A DNA stretch of 64,000 nt, taken from contig OY811972.1 in the NCBI GenBank assembly GCA_963681505.1, positions 15,237,665 to 15,301,664 on the forward strand. The letters are read 5' to 3'. This DNA is from Eunapius fragilis. Taxonomy: Eukaryota > Porifera > Demospongiae > Spongillida > Spongillidae. Each line of letters begins with the position of its first letter. Positions within the stretch are counted from its first letter, which is position 1. Positions 11,228-22,427 of the stretch are shown in pieces. The notes beneath the pieces were generated by a model. The model saw only the letters and a program-made list of their open reading frames with translations, had not been told where the DNA came from and made no database searches. The position numbers were made by a program, and so were the translations under genes.

Positions 11228-11471
11228 TACTAGAAACTCTTATGCACGGGGTCATGATTGTGATATTTGTGGGCATGTCCACATCAGGTGAGCTACAAAC
11301 TGTAATATTGTGGCACTTTTCAGAGTATCCATGGCAACTCATATCTTCCAAGCGTTCTAGTTGAAGTCCTCGTCACAGCAACTCTTTTGCACGGGGTCAT
11401 GTGACGTTTGTGGGCGTGTCTACATTAGGTGAGCTTTAAACAGAATTTTGTATAACGTGTCATTTTGTATA
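11228..11471. repeat. Two-copy direct repeat around GCACGGGGTCATG
   Basis: Units starting near 11240 and 11388 share GCACGGGGTCATG, then TTTGTGGGC(A/G)TGTC and AGGTGAGCT. The stretch is otherwise non-coding. Confidence 0.6.
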
Positions 11472-12081
11472 CCGTACTGCCAAGACATAATGGCGGAGAG
11501 AACTATTTGGCGGAGCCAAAACTATTTATTTTAACTAACTGGCGATTTGTAATTGGCGGAAGTCTCAGAATCATTAAATTTATGGCGATTTATAATTGGC
11601 AGAAATGAAATGATTAATGTTAGCGTAGCTGTTGATCATACTTCAAAAGCGGGCTCCCTGGGGGATTCGGGGGAGGATCCTCAGCAGAGAGAGTACCGGG
11701 GGTATGATACAGCTCAGTGCCTTCCATGAATTGAACAGTATCAGTTGTATAGCGGGGAGAAAGGAATTATTTCGTATGGCCGACCCGCTACCGGGTATAT
11801 AGTAGTACCGGTATGAACACTACAGGCGCCGTATGTCTGTGCATTGTATAAGAAGTATATGTACATGTACGGTAATCATTTAGCATGGCAAGATTAAGAG
11901 CCATAGGTCTAGGGGTACTTATACAATTACGTGGGTAATGTTCCTCCCCCCGCCCCCCTCCGCGACGCCGTGGATCCGCTGATAACATGTTGGCGGAAAA
12001 AATTAAGTATTAAGTTGATGGCGGCACAGTTGGCGGAGCCTTCCGCCAAATAGTCGCCGCCAAAACGTCTTGTCAGTACGG
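11472..12081. mobile_element. ~610-bp non-autonomous TIR element, GGCGGA-rich
   Basis: Starts CCGTACTGCCAAGAC and ends GTCTTGTCAGTACGG, flanked by TA on both sides. Inside each terminus are several GGCGGA/TCCGCC motifs in opposite orientation (11490-11560 and 11990-12060). No transposase ORF. A TA target duplication suggests the Tc1/mariner superfamily. Confidence 0.7.
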
Positions 12082-12089
12082 TACGTGCT

Positions 12090-13765
12090 TTTCAGATATG
12101 GAAAGCTCGGATTTCAATCCAGAGGACTGCGATTAAGTGTATAATAACCCTTTGCTTGTTTGCGTTGATTTGTGTAACCCGGCAATAAAATATTTGATTC
12201 TTATATAATGGAATGCGGGGAGCGGTGGAGACGGGCCTCTTTCGTATGCGGATGGATATATAAGACTTAGCGGATGGGCCGGGTATCGGCTGGTGTGCAG
12301 AATATTCTCATATCATTCGTATTGTCAATTGTGTTATGCAGAGTCTGCATACGACGACGCGATTAAAAGTCTGTAGGGCGCAGACCATACACGTGTGCAT
12401 TATGCCGAACCGCATACGATGGGAACACTCGCCGTGATACTTTATTTATACATGTATACAGTACGTGTATCGTACAGAGGGGTGGGGCACATAAACACCG
12501 AGTACGTATATCTCGTGCTATCTCGGTAGCTCCTCGGCTGTGCCAAGTGCAGACTATGGAACTGATGTACATGTTATGAGCCCAGTCGTACAGATGCTTC
12601 TCGCGCTAAGGTATTCAATGCTACCGTAGTAGTGAGAAAAGCTAGCTAGCTTTACCGCAGCGGGGATGACAGCGAAACAGGTGTAGCATGTAACGACATG
12701 TACAGATTGTATTGTGTATTGAATATATATGTGTGCATATCCTACCACTCATTGTCATCAGGTTTTGCAGTTAATTCTCCGCTGGGTAATGCTTGCTTCT
12801 ACCATAGATATTCTACTCCAACTCACGGATATGCACTGATTTATATTATATACCTTGCCGGTAAAGCGCGAGAGGCATCTATATGGCAGGAAGACATGTA
12901 CTTCAGTTCCATAGTCTGGGCATGGCTATGTTAGCACCCACAGCTGCTTTTCGGCCGAGACATCCCGTTTGTCTGCATGTTTACGTGCCCCGCCCCTTCT
13001 TAAGTACATTCTACTTTGCATGAGTAAACATCAAAAATATTTGTCGTTTAAGAGGCTTCGTATAATCAGTTTCAAGATGACTATGTGACTTAGAGGTTAT
13101 ATGCAAAACCTAAGATCCAAACATATCTACTCTATACCGAGCATGCACGTAATTTCCCGCATCAGTATAATAGTTGCAGTAACGTCGCTTGTTTAAATCG
13201 CCTATCAATGACGCTGAGAAAAAAACGCTTCTGTCTTTCTTGAAGGAGATCTGACACCTCTATCTCGTTGTGTGTACCTGAGCCTGCTGATATAGGGCAT
13301 ATAATTATAGTCAGTTGTATGTTGGTTTGTAACATACAACCAAATGGAAATGGAACAGTGCCCAGCAAATTATCAAATGTTCCAGACAAGCAAAATAAAA
13401 CTATATAACGTTAGCTCGCGTGTATGGCTAATTATAACTTCAGTGCCTAATAAGTTTACCCATATATACATATGATATATATACATGAAGATATGTATAT
13501 GGGATCGTGGCAGCGAAAGGGACATAGCGCATTTTTTTTTTTTTTCATAATTCTTATAAGAGGCACTTTTGTCCTCTACAACTTCTTTCTTACGCATTGG
13601 ATATTAGCCTGTCATCGTAGTGGCCTGAATTTTTAATTACGTACATTTTGATTGCAAAGGTCAACTTTGATGCACTTTCCAGGAAAATTTTTAAATAATA
13701 TTCTTTAAAAATGTGAATCAAGTTGTGAGGTTTACAACGCATGCGCGTCTGACTGCATTCACGCC
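12090..13765. other. No gene recognised
   Basis: AT-moderate DNA with scattered short ORFs and no splice-consistent coding sequence, known domain or long repeat that I could see. Confidence 0.5.
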
Positions 13766-13770
13766 ACGTG

Positions 13771-14472
13771 ATGACCATTTTTCGTCGCGAGTCGGTAAGT
13801 ACAGACTCAGTACCTCACAAAATGTTAATCTGTGCGATTTTCAGGATCTGATGACCACTGTACTGTGGAACACCACTACATCTTCCACCGCTAGTCAAGT
13901 AGGAGCCATGCAGCTTATAGGAAAACGTTGTGGACCCAAAGCCAGCGCCAGGTGAGTTACTGTAAGCTTTGCTTGTCAGGAAATCTGAAAAAGATTATTG
14001 GGAAGTCATTCTAGTGGCGTTTTTTTGGCTAGTACGAACCGCTACGCTTCATCACCCGGTAAGCTTTTTTAACTATACGTCAGATAAGTGTGCGGTACCA
14101 TGTTTGTTCATAACCTTCTTAGACTGACCTTTACGGCTGTTGGTCAACGTAACTTCAGGAACCAAATAATAGTGCTTTAATTTGTACTGTAGGCGGAAAA
14201 GTTGGTTCCTGGTGTGTTCTTTTAATTTTGCAACATTCGTCTGAACAAGAGCGCTAGAAGGTAACGGTAAGTCGCTGGCTATAGTTGTTATCCTTTTCCT
14301 TCCACAGATGGTGTCCTTTGGGGTATCGCTTTGACAGCAGTGAAGAACGGTTTAGAAATCAGATGCTACCACGTACCGCCGAGGTAAAGGCATGTATCGA
14401 TCAGTGCATGATGTCTCAGTATGCTTTTCATTTTATAAACAGGTTTTGTCCCAGTTATCGTCAACTTTCTAA
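13771..14472 (+). CDS. Small 4-exon gene, hypothetical 78-aa protein
   Basis: Exons 13771-13794, 13845-13951, 14308-14383 and 14443-14472 have consensus GT-AG sites and matching phases (0, 2, 0), giving a full ORF from ATG to TAA (24+107+76+30 = 237 bp). Introns are 50, 356 and 59 bp. The product starts MTIFRRESDLMTTVLW, has a middle segment QLIGKRCGPKASARWCP, and ends AEVLSQLSSTF. No signal peptide, membrane segment or known domain is evident. The perfect phase closure across three introns is the main support. The gene lies in DNA missing from the second copy of the segmental duplication. Function unknown. Confidence 0.5.
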
Positions 14473-15167
14473 GCATAGTGTTTCATACATGTACTGTATT
14501 ATATGTATTTTGTAAACTTTGAGTCAACAAATTAAATTTTTTAAATAACTTCTGCAAAATATAATTTAACTATTACCAATAACCTTGCACAGCATACAAT
14601 AAGTTTACTTAACCCGTTACGTCAAACAATAATTGTCGGCACACGGGTGAGTTGCTCGGTCTCGTACAAAATTGCACGTTCGCGCACGATGTAGATCTCG
14701 AATTACCCCGTACGCATACAAATTATCCTCCAGGACCGAGAAATCATTCGGATGAAATCGGTCCACTCACGATTTCGAGAGCACATGGCGCGCAAATTTC
14801 GGAAGCACGCTCTTCCGGGTGATATTGCGTGCTGTTACGGGCCCGGAATCAAAGCCCTGAATTGCTGTGAATTCTGATAATGAGTCGCAGTCCGTGTTCG
14901 CTTGGCGCAAGCTATAGTAGTACGCACTGCGTTACGTCACTATATAATAATTTTTACATCAGTCAGTCACACGCAAAGTTACCCTTTCACATCCACGCGT
15001 AATCGCTATCAACTTACAATCATGGGTATTATATACATAATGTCCTACCTAAAAATTTCCTGCCAAAGAGAGGGTGTTGATAATTTACTGCACGACGCAG
15101 GTCTGGCAAATACGCCACGACAGAACGGCCTATAATCAACCTCTAGTTCTGCTCTACACAGGGTTCC

Positions 15168-15343
15168 TCGGACGAAGCAACAGTTGCTGTCATTCACTTG
15201 CTGCGCTCGTGCACGGAAGCCGCTGACTCGACTCTTTTAAATGAGATGGCTAGTTGTTGCTGGTTCATCACAGCAGTCTTCCCAATCAGGAACAATCGCG
15301 CGAGGCGGTTAAAAACATCGCTGCCGGTTTGTGAAAGTGTCTT
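15168..15343 (+). pseudogene. Exon-like segment before receptor A1, frameshifted
   Basis: Acceptor TCTACACAG precedes sequence reading GSSDEATVAVIHLLRSC and LLNEMASCCWFITAV. The copy at 52105-52277 stays open to a TGA, but here one A is missing near 15291 (AGGAACA versus AGGAAACA) and the frame changes. Most substitutions between copies alter the amino acid, so constraint is doubtful. Origin of the exon unknown. Confidence 0.35.
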
Positions 15344-15591
15344 GTGATTATAAAACACGTGGGGCTGGGTGGTCCTTAGACTGCATGGAATGAAAAGATT
15401 AAATTATATAGACATAAAAACATTTCAATTCATTTAGGGGATCGAGTTCATAGCCATGCATGCAATATAATCAAAGAATACAATTATTGTGCATGTCATG
15501 CATATTCGTGTTGATGGAACGCCCAATGCAAGTCTCGCGTGAAATCACACGACCTTTCACAACAGCTGAAGTTTTAGACGGCCGTTTTACC

Positions 15592-16467
15592 ATGAATCGA
15601 TCCATCTGGGAAGTGGACTTCGCATTCACTGCACTCAACGGTGTCGCAGGACTCGTGTGCCTGCTGGTGGCCATCTTGGTGTTGGCTCTAAAGCTCCATA
15701 AAACGCTCGTCTACCGCCTGGCTCTCTACCAGGTGCTGTCAGCGCTAGCCTTTGCAACTGTGGAAGCATTTCAAATTATCTTTATCAGTTATGACATCAG
15801 CACAGTTGTCTACGGCCAAACGTGCAACACTATTGGATGGCTCAGTTTTTACACCAGATGGGCGAAATTACTCTTCACTATGTGGGTAACCTTCCATCTA
15901 TTCTGCTTTGCATTACTCCAAAAGAACCTGAAGAAGCTTGAAGTTTTGTACGTTGTGATCTCACTACTCGTACCCGCTCCGATAGCCTCCGTCCCGCTGG
16001 TAACACGCACATACGGAGTTAGCTCATTCCATAGTTATTGCTATATTTACAGCCATAATGGCAGCCCTCACCTACTTGATTTAACTGAAAGGCTTGTTCT
16101 CTGGGACGTTCCAGCGATGGTTATCTTAATGATATCGTCTGCTGCCATGGTCATCATAATTATCACCATTGCTAAACGACTGTGTCAAAAAATGGAATAT
16201 GAACCAATTACCAAAGGTGACACTTTTTGGAAAGCTCTCAAAGAACTCCTCCCACTGGCTGCCTTTCCTATATTTTTCTTCATCTTCCAAGTACCTGGGC
16301 TCATGTATGACCTATTTAGCGGCAAAGTTGAAAGCGAAGCGGCGCTTGGCACTCCTGTCATGTGCACTTCGCTGTGGAGCTTGTCTTCAGGTGTCACACT
16401 CATCATCCACTTATTAGTGATGGCTTGCATTCACCGGGGAAGACGAAGGAACAGATTGCCATACTGA
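15592..16467 (+). CDS. 7TM receptor A1, 291 aa, single exon
   Basis: Seven hydrophobic helices are visible at about residues 9-33, 42-66, 82-110, 118-137, 168-195, 215-240 and 252-275. Landmarks: NRS glycosylation site at the N-terminus, a YRLALYQVL motif after helix 1, a Cys at the start of helix 3, the second-loop Cys in HSYCYIY (the likely disulfide pair), and WKALKELLPLAAFP before helix 6. This suggests a plasma-membrane G-protein-coupled receptor of a lineage-specific family, perhaps the cAMP-receptor-like/secretin side. The ligand is unknown. I prefer the ATG at 15592 (TTACCATGA) because it aligns with the start of paralog B; an in-frame ATG at 15460 would add 44 residues. Differs from A2 at only three residues in the 291. 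Confidence 0.85.
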   Translation: MNRSIWEVDFAFTALNGVAGLVCLLVAILVLALKLHKTLVYRLALYQVLSALAFATVEAFQIIFISYDISTVVYGQTCNTIGWLSFYTRWAKLLFTMWVTFHLFCFALLQKNLKKLEVLYVVISLLVPAPIASVPLVTRTYGVSSFHSYCYIYSHNGSPHLLDLTERLVLWDVPAMVILMISSAAMVIIIITIAKRLCQKMEYEPITKGDTFWKALKELLPLAAFPIFFFIFQVPGLMYDLFSGKVESEAALGTPVMCTSLWSLSSGVTLIIHLLVMACIHRGRRRNRLPY

Positions 16468-16469
16468 TG

Positions 16470-17375
16470 AAGAAAAAAAAACGAACAATATGCATGACTT
16501 CATTACTTTTTACATACAGTATATATACTGCATGTTGCGTGCACCAAATACCCCGTGCACACCCAATACATTGGCCGCTTGTTATGTATCCTTGAATGCA
16601 CGTACGCATCTTACCTCAGCACGCATGGATTCTTTACGTCGACGTAACGCTTGAAGAACTATGACGGCTGCATGAACTGCATGTCGTAAGGCAAAGACAT
16701 CTATACATACAGCACTTCAATCTCCTTGTAGTTATTAGTTGCATGCATGTGTTATTGTACACCGTTATTTGACAGTCGACAAAATATATCATTGGCATAA
16801 AGCATGATTTAAAAACAGTGCATTAGCCCATGAAGAGATAATTTGTGCAATCAATTAGCAACCTCGAGCACTCGAGCTCATGCCTGAGCTTGTGCATGCA
16901 CGCGTGCGCGCGTTAATGCCTACGCTATAAGTATGACATTTATCGTGTTCGGTAGAGCCGCCAGCCTTGACTAGAAAAGGCACCTATAATATGCACAAGG
17001 TTTTCAAGTTTTTTATTTATTATTATTTAATACTCGAAGCTAGATAGAGATGCCTGTATAAAGTCCTCTCTACAATTTCTTTCTTCCGCACTTCACGTTT
17101 CTTGCGTGGAAATTGGTTTGATCGCAGAATTACATTACAATGGCGTCGGAACAAATTGGTGAATTTGGGGGTCGCGGTGTGTGAGTGGGGGGGGGGGGGG
17201 GGGGGGGTCATCCTAATATCGATTTATTAGCGTTTAATTCGCTTGTACAGTAACAATATATATGGATAGAGCCGGGCTATATATATATATACAGCGCTTG
17301 AAGTTGAAATCGGATGAGGTTGTTATACGGTAAAATGGGGGTCGGAAGCCTACGTCTGCCCCCGAAATAATGGGC
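16470..17375. other. Intergenic, no gene recognised
   Basis: Spacer between receptor genes A1 and B1, matching copy 2 closely. A poly-G run sits at 17187-17207 that is much shorter in copy 2. Confidence 0.6.
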
Positions 17376-17379
17376 ACCT

Positions 17380-17590
17380 CTGATGATCAAAACCGATCGA
17401 TGAGGAACCCATCGCGCAAGCCGGCTACGATGTACCCAGCAAAAAACCTCATCCGGGTGCCCGGCCAGGACTGAAACCCATGCACTTCTCCCATCTCAAC
17501 GGACACCTCTGCATGATCCACACACATGCACTGATGTATGCGCCATCCATCCATGTAGCTATATATGCAATATCCTGCCGCATGCATACC
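17380..17590 (-). repeat. Possible tRNA-derived SINE remnant
   Basis: On the minus strand, GGGTTTCAGTCCTGGCCGGG resembles a Pol III B-box (GGTTCRANTCC) within a conserved block upstream of receptor B. The same block is at 54280-54490. No clear A-box or tail, so this is tentative. Confidence 0.3.
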
Positions 17591-17771
17591 TGCGTACGTA
17601 AGGTATAAGGATTACGTAAACTATATATACAAGAAGGTACTCGTGCATGAGCTTGTACCCAAGCTTTTACCCCCGCGGAATGTAATGATTTCCATCGCTT
17701 TGACACGCGTGCCATCAGTAAAAAAAGTTTATATAATCATTGGACTTCCGTGGTGCTGCCTCACTAAAGTA

Positions 17772-18717
17772 ATGAATCGATCCGTCTTGCTCTGGGATGT
17801 GGACCTTGCATTCACCATTATCAATGGTGTCGCGGTATTCGTATGTCTATACTGGCAGCCATCTTGGTGTTTGCACTAAAGCGGCACAAAAAAGTCGTCT
17901 ATCGCCTGGCTCTCTACCAGGTGTTGGCTTCGCTGTCTTTTGTAACGGTGGAAACACTGCAAATCGTGTTCATCAATTATGAATTAAATCCGAAGGTCTA
18001 CGGTCGCCTGTGTGCCGCTATTGGATGGTTTAACATGTACACGCGATGGGTGAAGCTACTCTTCACGATGTGGGTGACCGTCCATCTCTTCTGTTTCGGA
18101 GTGCTTCGCAAGAACCTCGATAGGTTTGAAGTGTTGTACGTTGTGACCTCATTACTCGTACCCGCTCCGATGGCTACAATACCATTGACTACAAACAACT
18201 ACAGAGTTATAGTTCGTTTCATAGTTATTGCTACATTTACAATTCCAGCAATAGTTCTGAAATTGAGCTGATAGAAAAGGTCGTTCTGTGGGACGCTCCT
18301 TCAATGGTCATCCTTATGGCAGTCTCCGTTGCTATGGTTGCACTGGTGATAATAGTCATTAAACTACTGTGGCTAAGGTCAAAGTACGAACCAATTACCT
18401 ATAATGACACGTTTTGTAAAGCCATTAAAGAGCTCCTCCCACTGGTTGCCTTCCCAATACTGTTTTTCGTCTTCATGATACCTGTGCTCTGGGCTCATGT
18501 CTACGCAGCCACAGTTCCCACGCCTGACGAGGCGTACATGACGCCGGCGTCGTTGTCCACCTCGCTGTGGAGCGTGGCCTCAGGGGTCACCCTCATCGCT
18601 CACTTTTCTGCGGCGAGATGTTTCTCAAAGAGGAAGACCGACGCTGAAACGAGCCATACGCAAACACAACTACAACCCTCGTTCGGTGCGATTGTACCGA
18701 ATGGTACATTGTACTGA
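17772..18717 (+). pseudogene. 7TM receptor B1, two frameshifts
   Basis: Aligns along its whole length with B2 (54671-55612), but is 946 bp against 942. Two separate TA dinucleotide insertions, at about 17849 (first helix) and about 18210 (second extracellular loop), shift the frame by two each time and do not restore it. All seven helices are recognisable across the frames. Other differences from B2 are few (V for A after helix 2 and before helix 6; NGTLY versus NRILY at the end). Either a very young pseudogene or an assembly error at two TA-rich sites. Confidence 0.8.
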
Positions 18718-18729
18718 TACTGCATCGCA

Positions 18730-20155
18730 TTAAGTTTCTTTTTTTTTTCTTGCAGACTTAATTTTGTTTCTTTTTTAAACTGGCAATACTTATATTTGGC
18801 TATTTTTATACAACAGTTTATAAAGTATTATTCGGTGATTTTCTAATCACTGTCTAGTTTGCATGGATTTAATTCTATATGGATGTTTTTTTAAGGAGCC
18901 GTTTTTTTTTTTTTTCCCTATCCGAAGTATGCGATGCCCACGAAATAGGTGTATATACCTCAACGCGCGAAGATTATTGAACTTGATCCACCCGGCATTG
19001 TGCAGGAGAGCCTTCATCAATGCAAACTTGTTAATTCATTGAGCTGAATTATACCCTCTATCAGAGATCATTATATATAATATATACATATGATCATGCC
19101 ATGAAAGCAAGGATGGCAATCACTTTATTTAGGCACCCTGGTAAGAAGGAGGATTCCTAAGTGGTTTTGTGATCTTAGGAAGGGAGCGGGGGGGGGGGCA
19201 TGAATGTCCCTGGCGTAAAAGGATCGAAACCGGGGCCTGATGTCACACGGGTCGGTTTTCAGGTCACAAATCTTAGATCTCTGAAACACAACGAGTTAAT
19301 TAATAATGTACACATAAAATGTAGGCAATGATATATTATGCTCAAATTTCGGAGTCACCACGTTGCAATTATAACCGTTGTGTTATTTAGAATGTTGAGT
19401 AATTTTTGAACGGCAAAGTAGGGGCTACCGCCTCAGAATTAAGACCGCTTTTGCGATAGTTATATAACATCTAATGACTCAGAAACTGATATATTTCAGC
19501 TGCATGCAACGTAGTAAGAGCGTAACACTAAATGGTATAGCTATCCTTTAGTTACTACAAACGCACCTCTAGCTCAATAGAATCGTAACTATTTACTGGA
19601 CTTATAAACCCAAAAGGTTGAATCGCTTAGGTGCATAATGCATAATTGGTAAAGATCTATCATTGCCTGCCAGGGGAGAAATTCTCCTTACAACATTTTT
19701 TAGTACCGGGGTCGCTACCAGGGTTAATTAATACCGAAGGTAAAAAACACGTGATGCATTTTTACTTTTAGTGTGTATATATAGAAAAACAGTTGTACAC
19801 AAATTTGCGCTGTCAGATTTGCATTATAACTCATTGTTTTTAAAATAAATTGAAGTAAAGATAATTAAATTATAATTTGCGTTGATTGGGCCCTCTATAT
19901 AATATCTCTGGTTTGTATGTTCATCAATAAATATATTATCTCTGATCAAAATAAAATGAAATCGTATCCCGATCACTTTTTGTGATTCGGCCGGGGCAAT
20001 TTTACTCGAATCAATTATTGCGTGACAGTACCACCGTACTACCACGGGCCATTCTATATATAGAAAAAGACCCGCTCGATGAGCATTAATCTCGTTCCCG
20101 CGCCTCCTTTTTCCAAGCAAATTTATTGCGACACAAATTATACCTATGCATTCAT
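18730..20155. other. No gene recognised, copy-1-specific spacer
   Basis: Non-coding DNA with poly-T runs. At 19195-19265 the minus strand contains CCGGTTTCGATCC, a B-box-like sequence, perhaps from a SINE. The whole stretch is missing from copy 2, where a poly-T/AT segment (55630-55720) sits instead. Confidence 0.6.
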
Positions 20156-20769
20156 GCACAGGTTAGTACCAAGACAGTTGGCGTGCGCATGCATGCGCAT
20201 GCCAGCGCCCAAACAATGCAACGTAATAAATTGGGAGCTTTCTATAGTCAACACCAGAGGTAGAAACAGGTAGTCATATTTTCCTTTGGGACGGTACAAG
20301 CAGTCATCATAGGCCAGCAGTTGGGCGTGGCGGAAGATCCGAGCAGCACTGAATCACTCGAACCAAATTCCAACGAAACAGATACAGAAACCCTTCTTTG
20401 TCACCGTGACCATCTAGCTTTACGGAGCTAGGGAATAGCTTTAGGCACCACTCTCATGTGATCTACATCCCTGCACTGACCAAGGAAAAGATGACTTGCA
20501 TGTAGTTTACTGATGCATGTTTTCTAATTTCATAGTGTTGATCGCGCAATTGTTGGCCTTATCTAAAGGCTAAGTTCATTCATAGGTGTAGACATATATA
20601 TGGCCAATGAAGCCACGTACCCAGACCCACACTTCGCTGCGTATGAAATACACACAAACAACTTTTATATCCGATAGACACCTCATTCAGAGTGCATGGA
20701 GGCTCTCTTATTAAGCTAGGAAACTGACGTGTCCCTAAAGTTTTGGGCGGGTCCAAAGCGATGTAGATT

Positions 20770-21080
20770 ACAGGATGGGGTCAAATTCACAACCACCGTT
20801 AACCAAAGTAGGCAGATCGGTTACCAAAGAAACCCGTAAAATAGCTCGTAATTTTTACGGGTTTCCTTGCATGGTCATGAGCCATTATACGTTAGTCTGC
20901 GGACGTTATTTCTGACGTAGATCAAATTCACAACCACCGTTAACCAAATTCAGGACCGTAGGCAGATCGCTTACCAAGGAAACACGTAAAATAGCTCGTA
21001 ATTTTTACGGGTTTCCTTACATGGTCATGAGCCATTATACGTTAGTCAGCGGACGTTATTTCTGACGTAGATCACACTCA
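20770..21080. promoter_or_regulatory. Duplicated ~160-bp hairpin repeat upstream of receptor C1
   Basis: Two tandem copies each contain GGAAACCCGTAAAA (GGAAACACGTAAAA in the second) followed after about 10 bases by TTTTTACGGGTTTCC, a stem of about 14 bp. Copy 2 (56395-56560) has only one unit. It ends about 100 bp before the C start codon, so a role in transcription or in the 5' leader is possible but inferred. Confidence 0.5.
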
Positions 21081-21184
21081 CTGTGTAAGAGGGGGTGTGA
21101 ATAACCAAATACTCTGTGTAACCGAGGGTGTGGCTACTGGTGAAAATTGATCGTGACACGATCTCAAATTAAGATTCATAAACG

Positions 21185-22102
21185 ATGAGTCAATCCAACG
21201 ACAAGGTGATCATTTCGTTCACAGTAATCAACTGTCTCGCAGTTATCGTATGTCTACTGGCGGCCATTTTGGTTTTTGCCCTGAAGCTGCACAAAAAGGT
21301 CGTTTACCGTCTGGCTCTCTACCAGGTGTTGGCTTCGTTGTCTTTTGCAACGGTGGAAACACTGCAAGTGATTTTCAGAAATTATGACCTAAACCCCGAA
21401 GTCTATGATCGACTGTGTGCCGCCGCTATGGGATGGTTCGTCATATACACACGATGGGTGAAGCTACTCTTCACGATGTGGGTGACTGTCCATATCTTCT
21501 GTTTCGGAGTACTTCGAAAGAACCTCGATAGGTTTGAAGCGTTATACGTTGTGACCTCACTACTCGTCCCCGTTCCAATTGCTGCTATACCAGCGATTAC
21601 TAACAACTACAGTCTTGGTCCGTTTCATAGTTATTGCTACATTTACAATTCCAACAATAATAATCAGACGACAGAACTGATCGAAAGGCTGTTTCTTTGG
21701 GACGTTCCTGCCACTTGTATCCTTATCGCCTCCACCGTTGCCCTAGGTCTCTTGGTGATTAAAATAGTGCGTGTGAAAGTATTCATGGAAACAATAATTG
21801 GTGGGAAATGGTTTTGGAAGGCGCTCAAAGAGCTCCTACCACTGGCTGCTTTTCCAGTTTTGTTCTTCATCTTCATAATACCAACTATCATATATCATTT
21901 TTATGTGGCCATGAACCCCATAGCCGCTAACAGCGACACAAGGCTCATCATCACGGTTACCACTTGCATATCGCTGTTGAGCTTGTCCTCCGGTGCTACC
22001 CTCATCCTTCACTTATCTTTGGTTAGCAGATGTCGTGCACAGAAGGCCCACGGGGCTTTGCGCCGTGGGTCATATTCTGAGATTAGGGAGGAGCCGCTGT
22101 GA
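21185..22102 (+). CDS. 7TM receptor C1, 305 aa, single exon
   Basis: Starts MSQSNDKVIISF with no plausible upstream start. Helices at about residues 8-33, 42-66, 82-109, 118-138, 172-197, 218-241 and 258-283. Shares YRLALYQVL, the helix-3 Cys, HSYCYIYNSN with NQT glycosylation nearby, and WKALKELLPLAAFP with receptors A and B. Likely a plasma-membrane GPCR of unknown ligand. The last residues differ from C2 because a one-base difference near 22091 changes the frame after SYSEIRE (EPL here, SRFDSHA in C2). The coding sequence is otherwise open, with only about a dozen amino-acid changes between copies. Confidence 0.85.
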   Translation: MSQSNDKVIISFTVINCLAVIVCLLAAILVFALKLHKKVVYRLALYQVLASLSFATVETLQVIFRNYDLNPEVYDRLCAAAMGWFVIYTRWVKLLFTMWVTVHIFCFGVLRKNLDRFEALYVVTSLLVPVPIAAIPAITNNYSLGPFHSYCYIYNSNNNNQTTELIERLFLWDVPATCILIASTVALGLLVIKIVRVKVFMETIIGGKWFWKALKELLPLAAFPVLFFIFIIPTIIYHFYVAMNPIAANSDTRLIITVTTCISLLSLSSGATLILHLSLVSRCRAQKAHGALRRGSYSEIREEPL

Positions 22103-22269
22103 CAGTCATGCATAGGACTGTATGTCGCCGCATACTGAATACATGAGATTAACGTATTATGTATTCAGCTGCTTTCTGTCTCTTTGTACTGTATGTCCGT
22201 GTGTGCTATTTAGCTTGTATTTTTCTTCCGAGTATTATTAAAATAAAAATATGTATAGAGAATGTATGG

Positions 22270-22425
22270 ATATACAAATACGTACATTAATATTATTATT
22301 TATAATAATAGGGTGCAAGATACAAGAGAATACACAAATGGGAATAAATGCACATGCAGGATTATTTTATTATAATAATAATAATTATTATTATTTATTT
22401 TTTTCGCCATTATTATTATTATTAA
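22270..22425. repeat. TAA/TTA microsatellite cluster (empty retroelement target)
   Basis: TAATATTATTATTTATAATAATAGGG followed by GTGCAAGATACAAGAGAATA and, at 22363, more TTATTATAATAATAATAATT. In copy 2 the same flanks are split by retroelement insertions (57778-59590 and from 59653). Confidence 0.9.
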
Positions 22426-22427
22426 AA

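Larger units (their letters stand above)
14875..22310. repeat. Segmental duplication, copy 1, receptor block
   Basis: Matches 46137-57780 in the same orientation at roughly 97-99% over the genes. Differences: copy 2 has the 5.66-kb Ginger insertion, lacks 18730-20155, and has one rather than two copies of the hairpin repeat at 20770-21080. Confidence 0.9.

Noticed and set aside
15460-15591. N-terminal extension of receptor A
   Set aside because: Not kept as the main start: differs by a 9-base indel between A1 and A2, absent from B and C, and a better start context lies at 15592.
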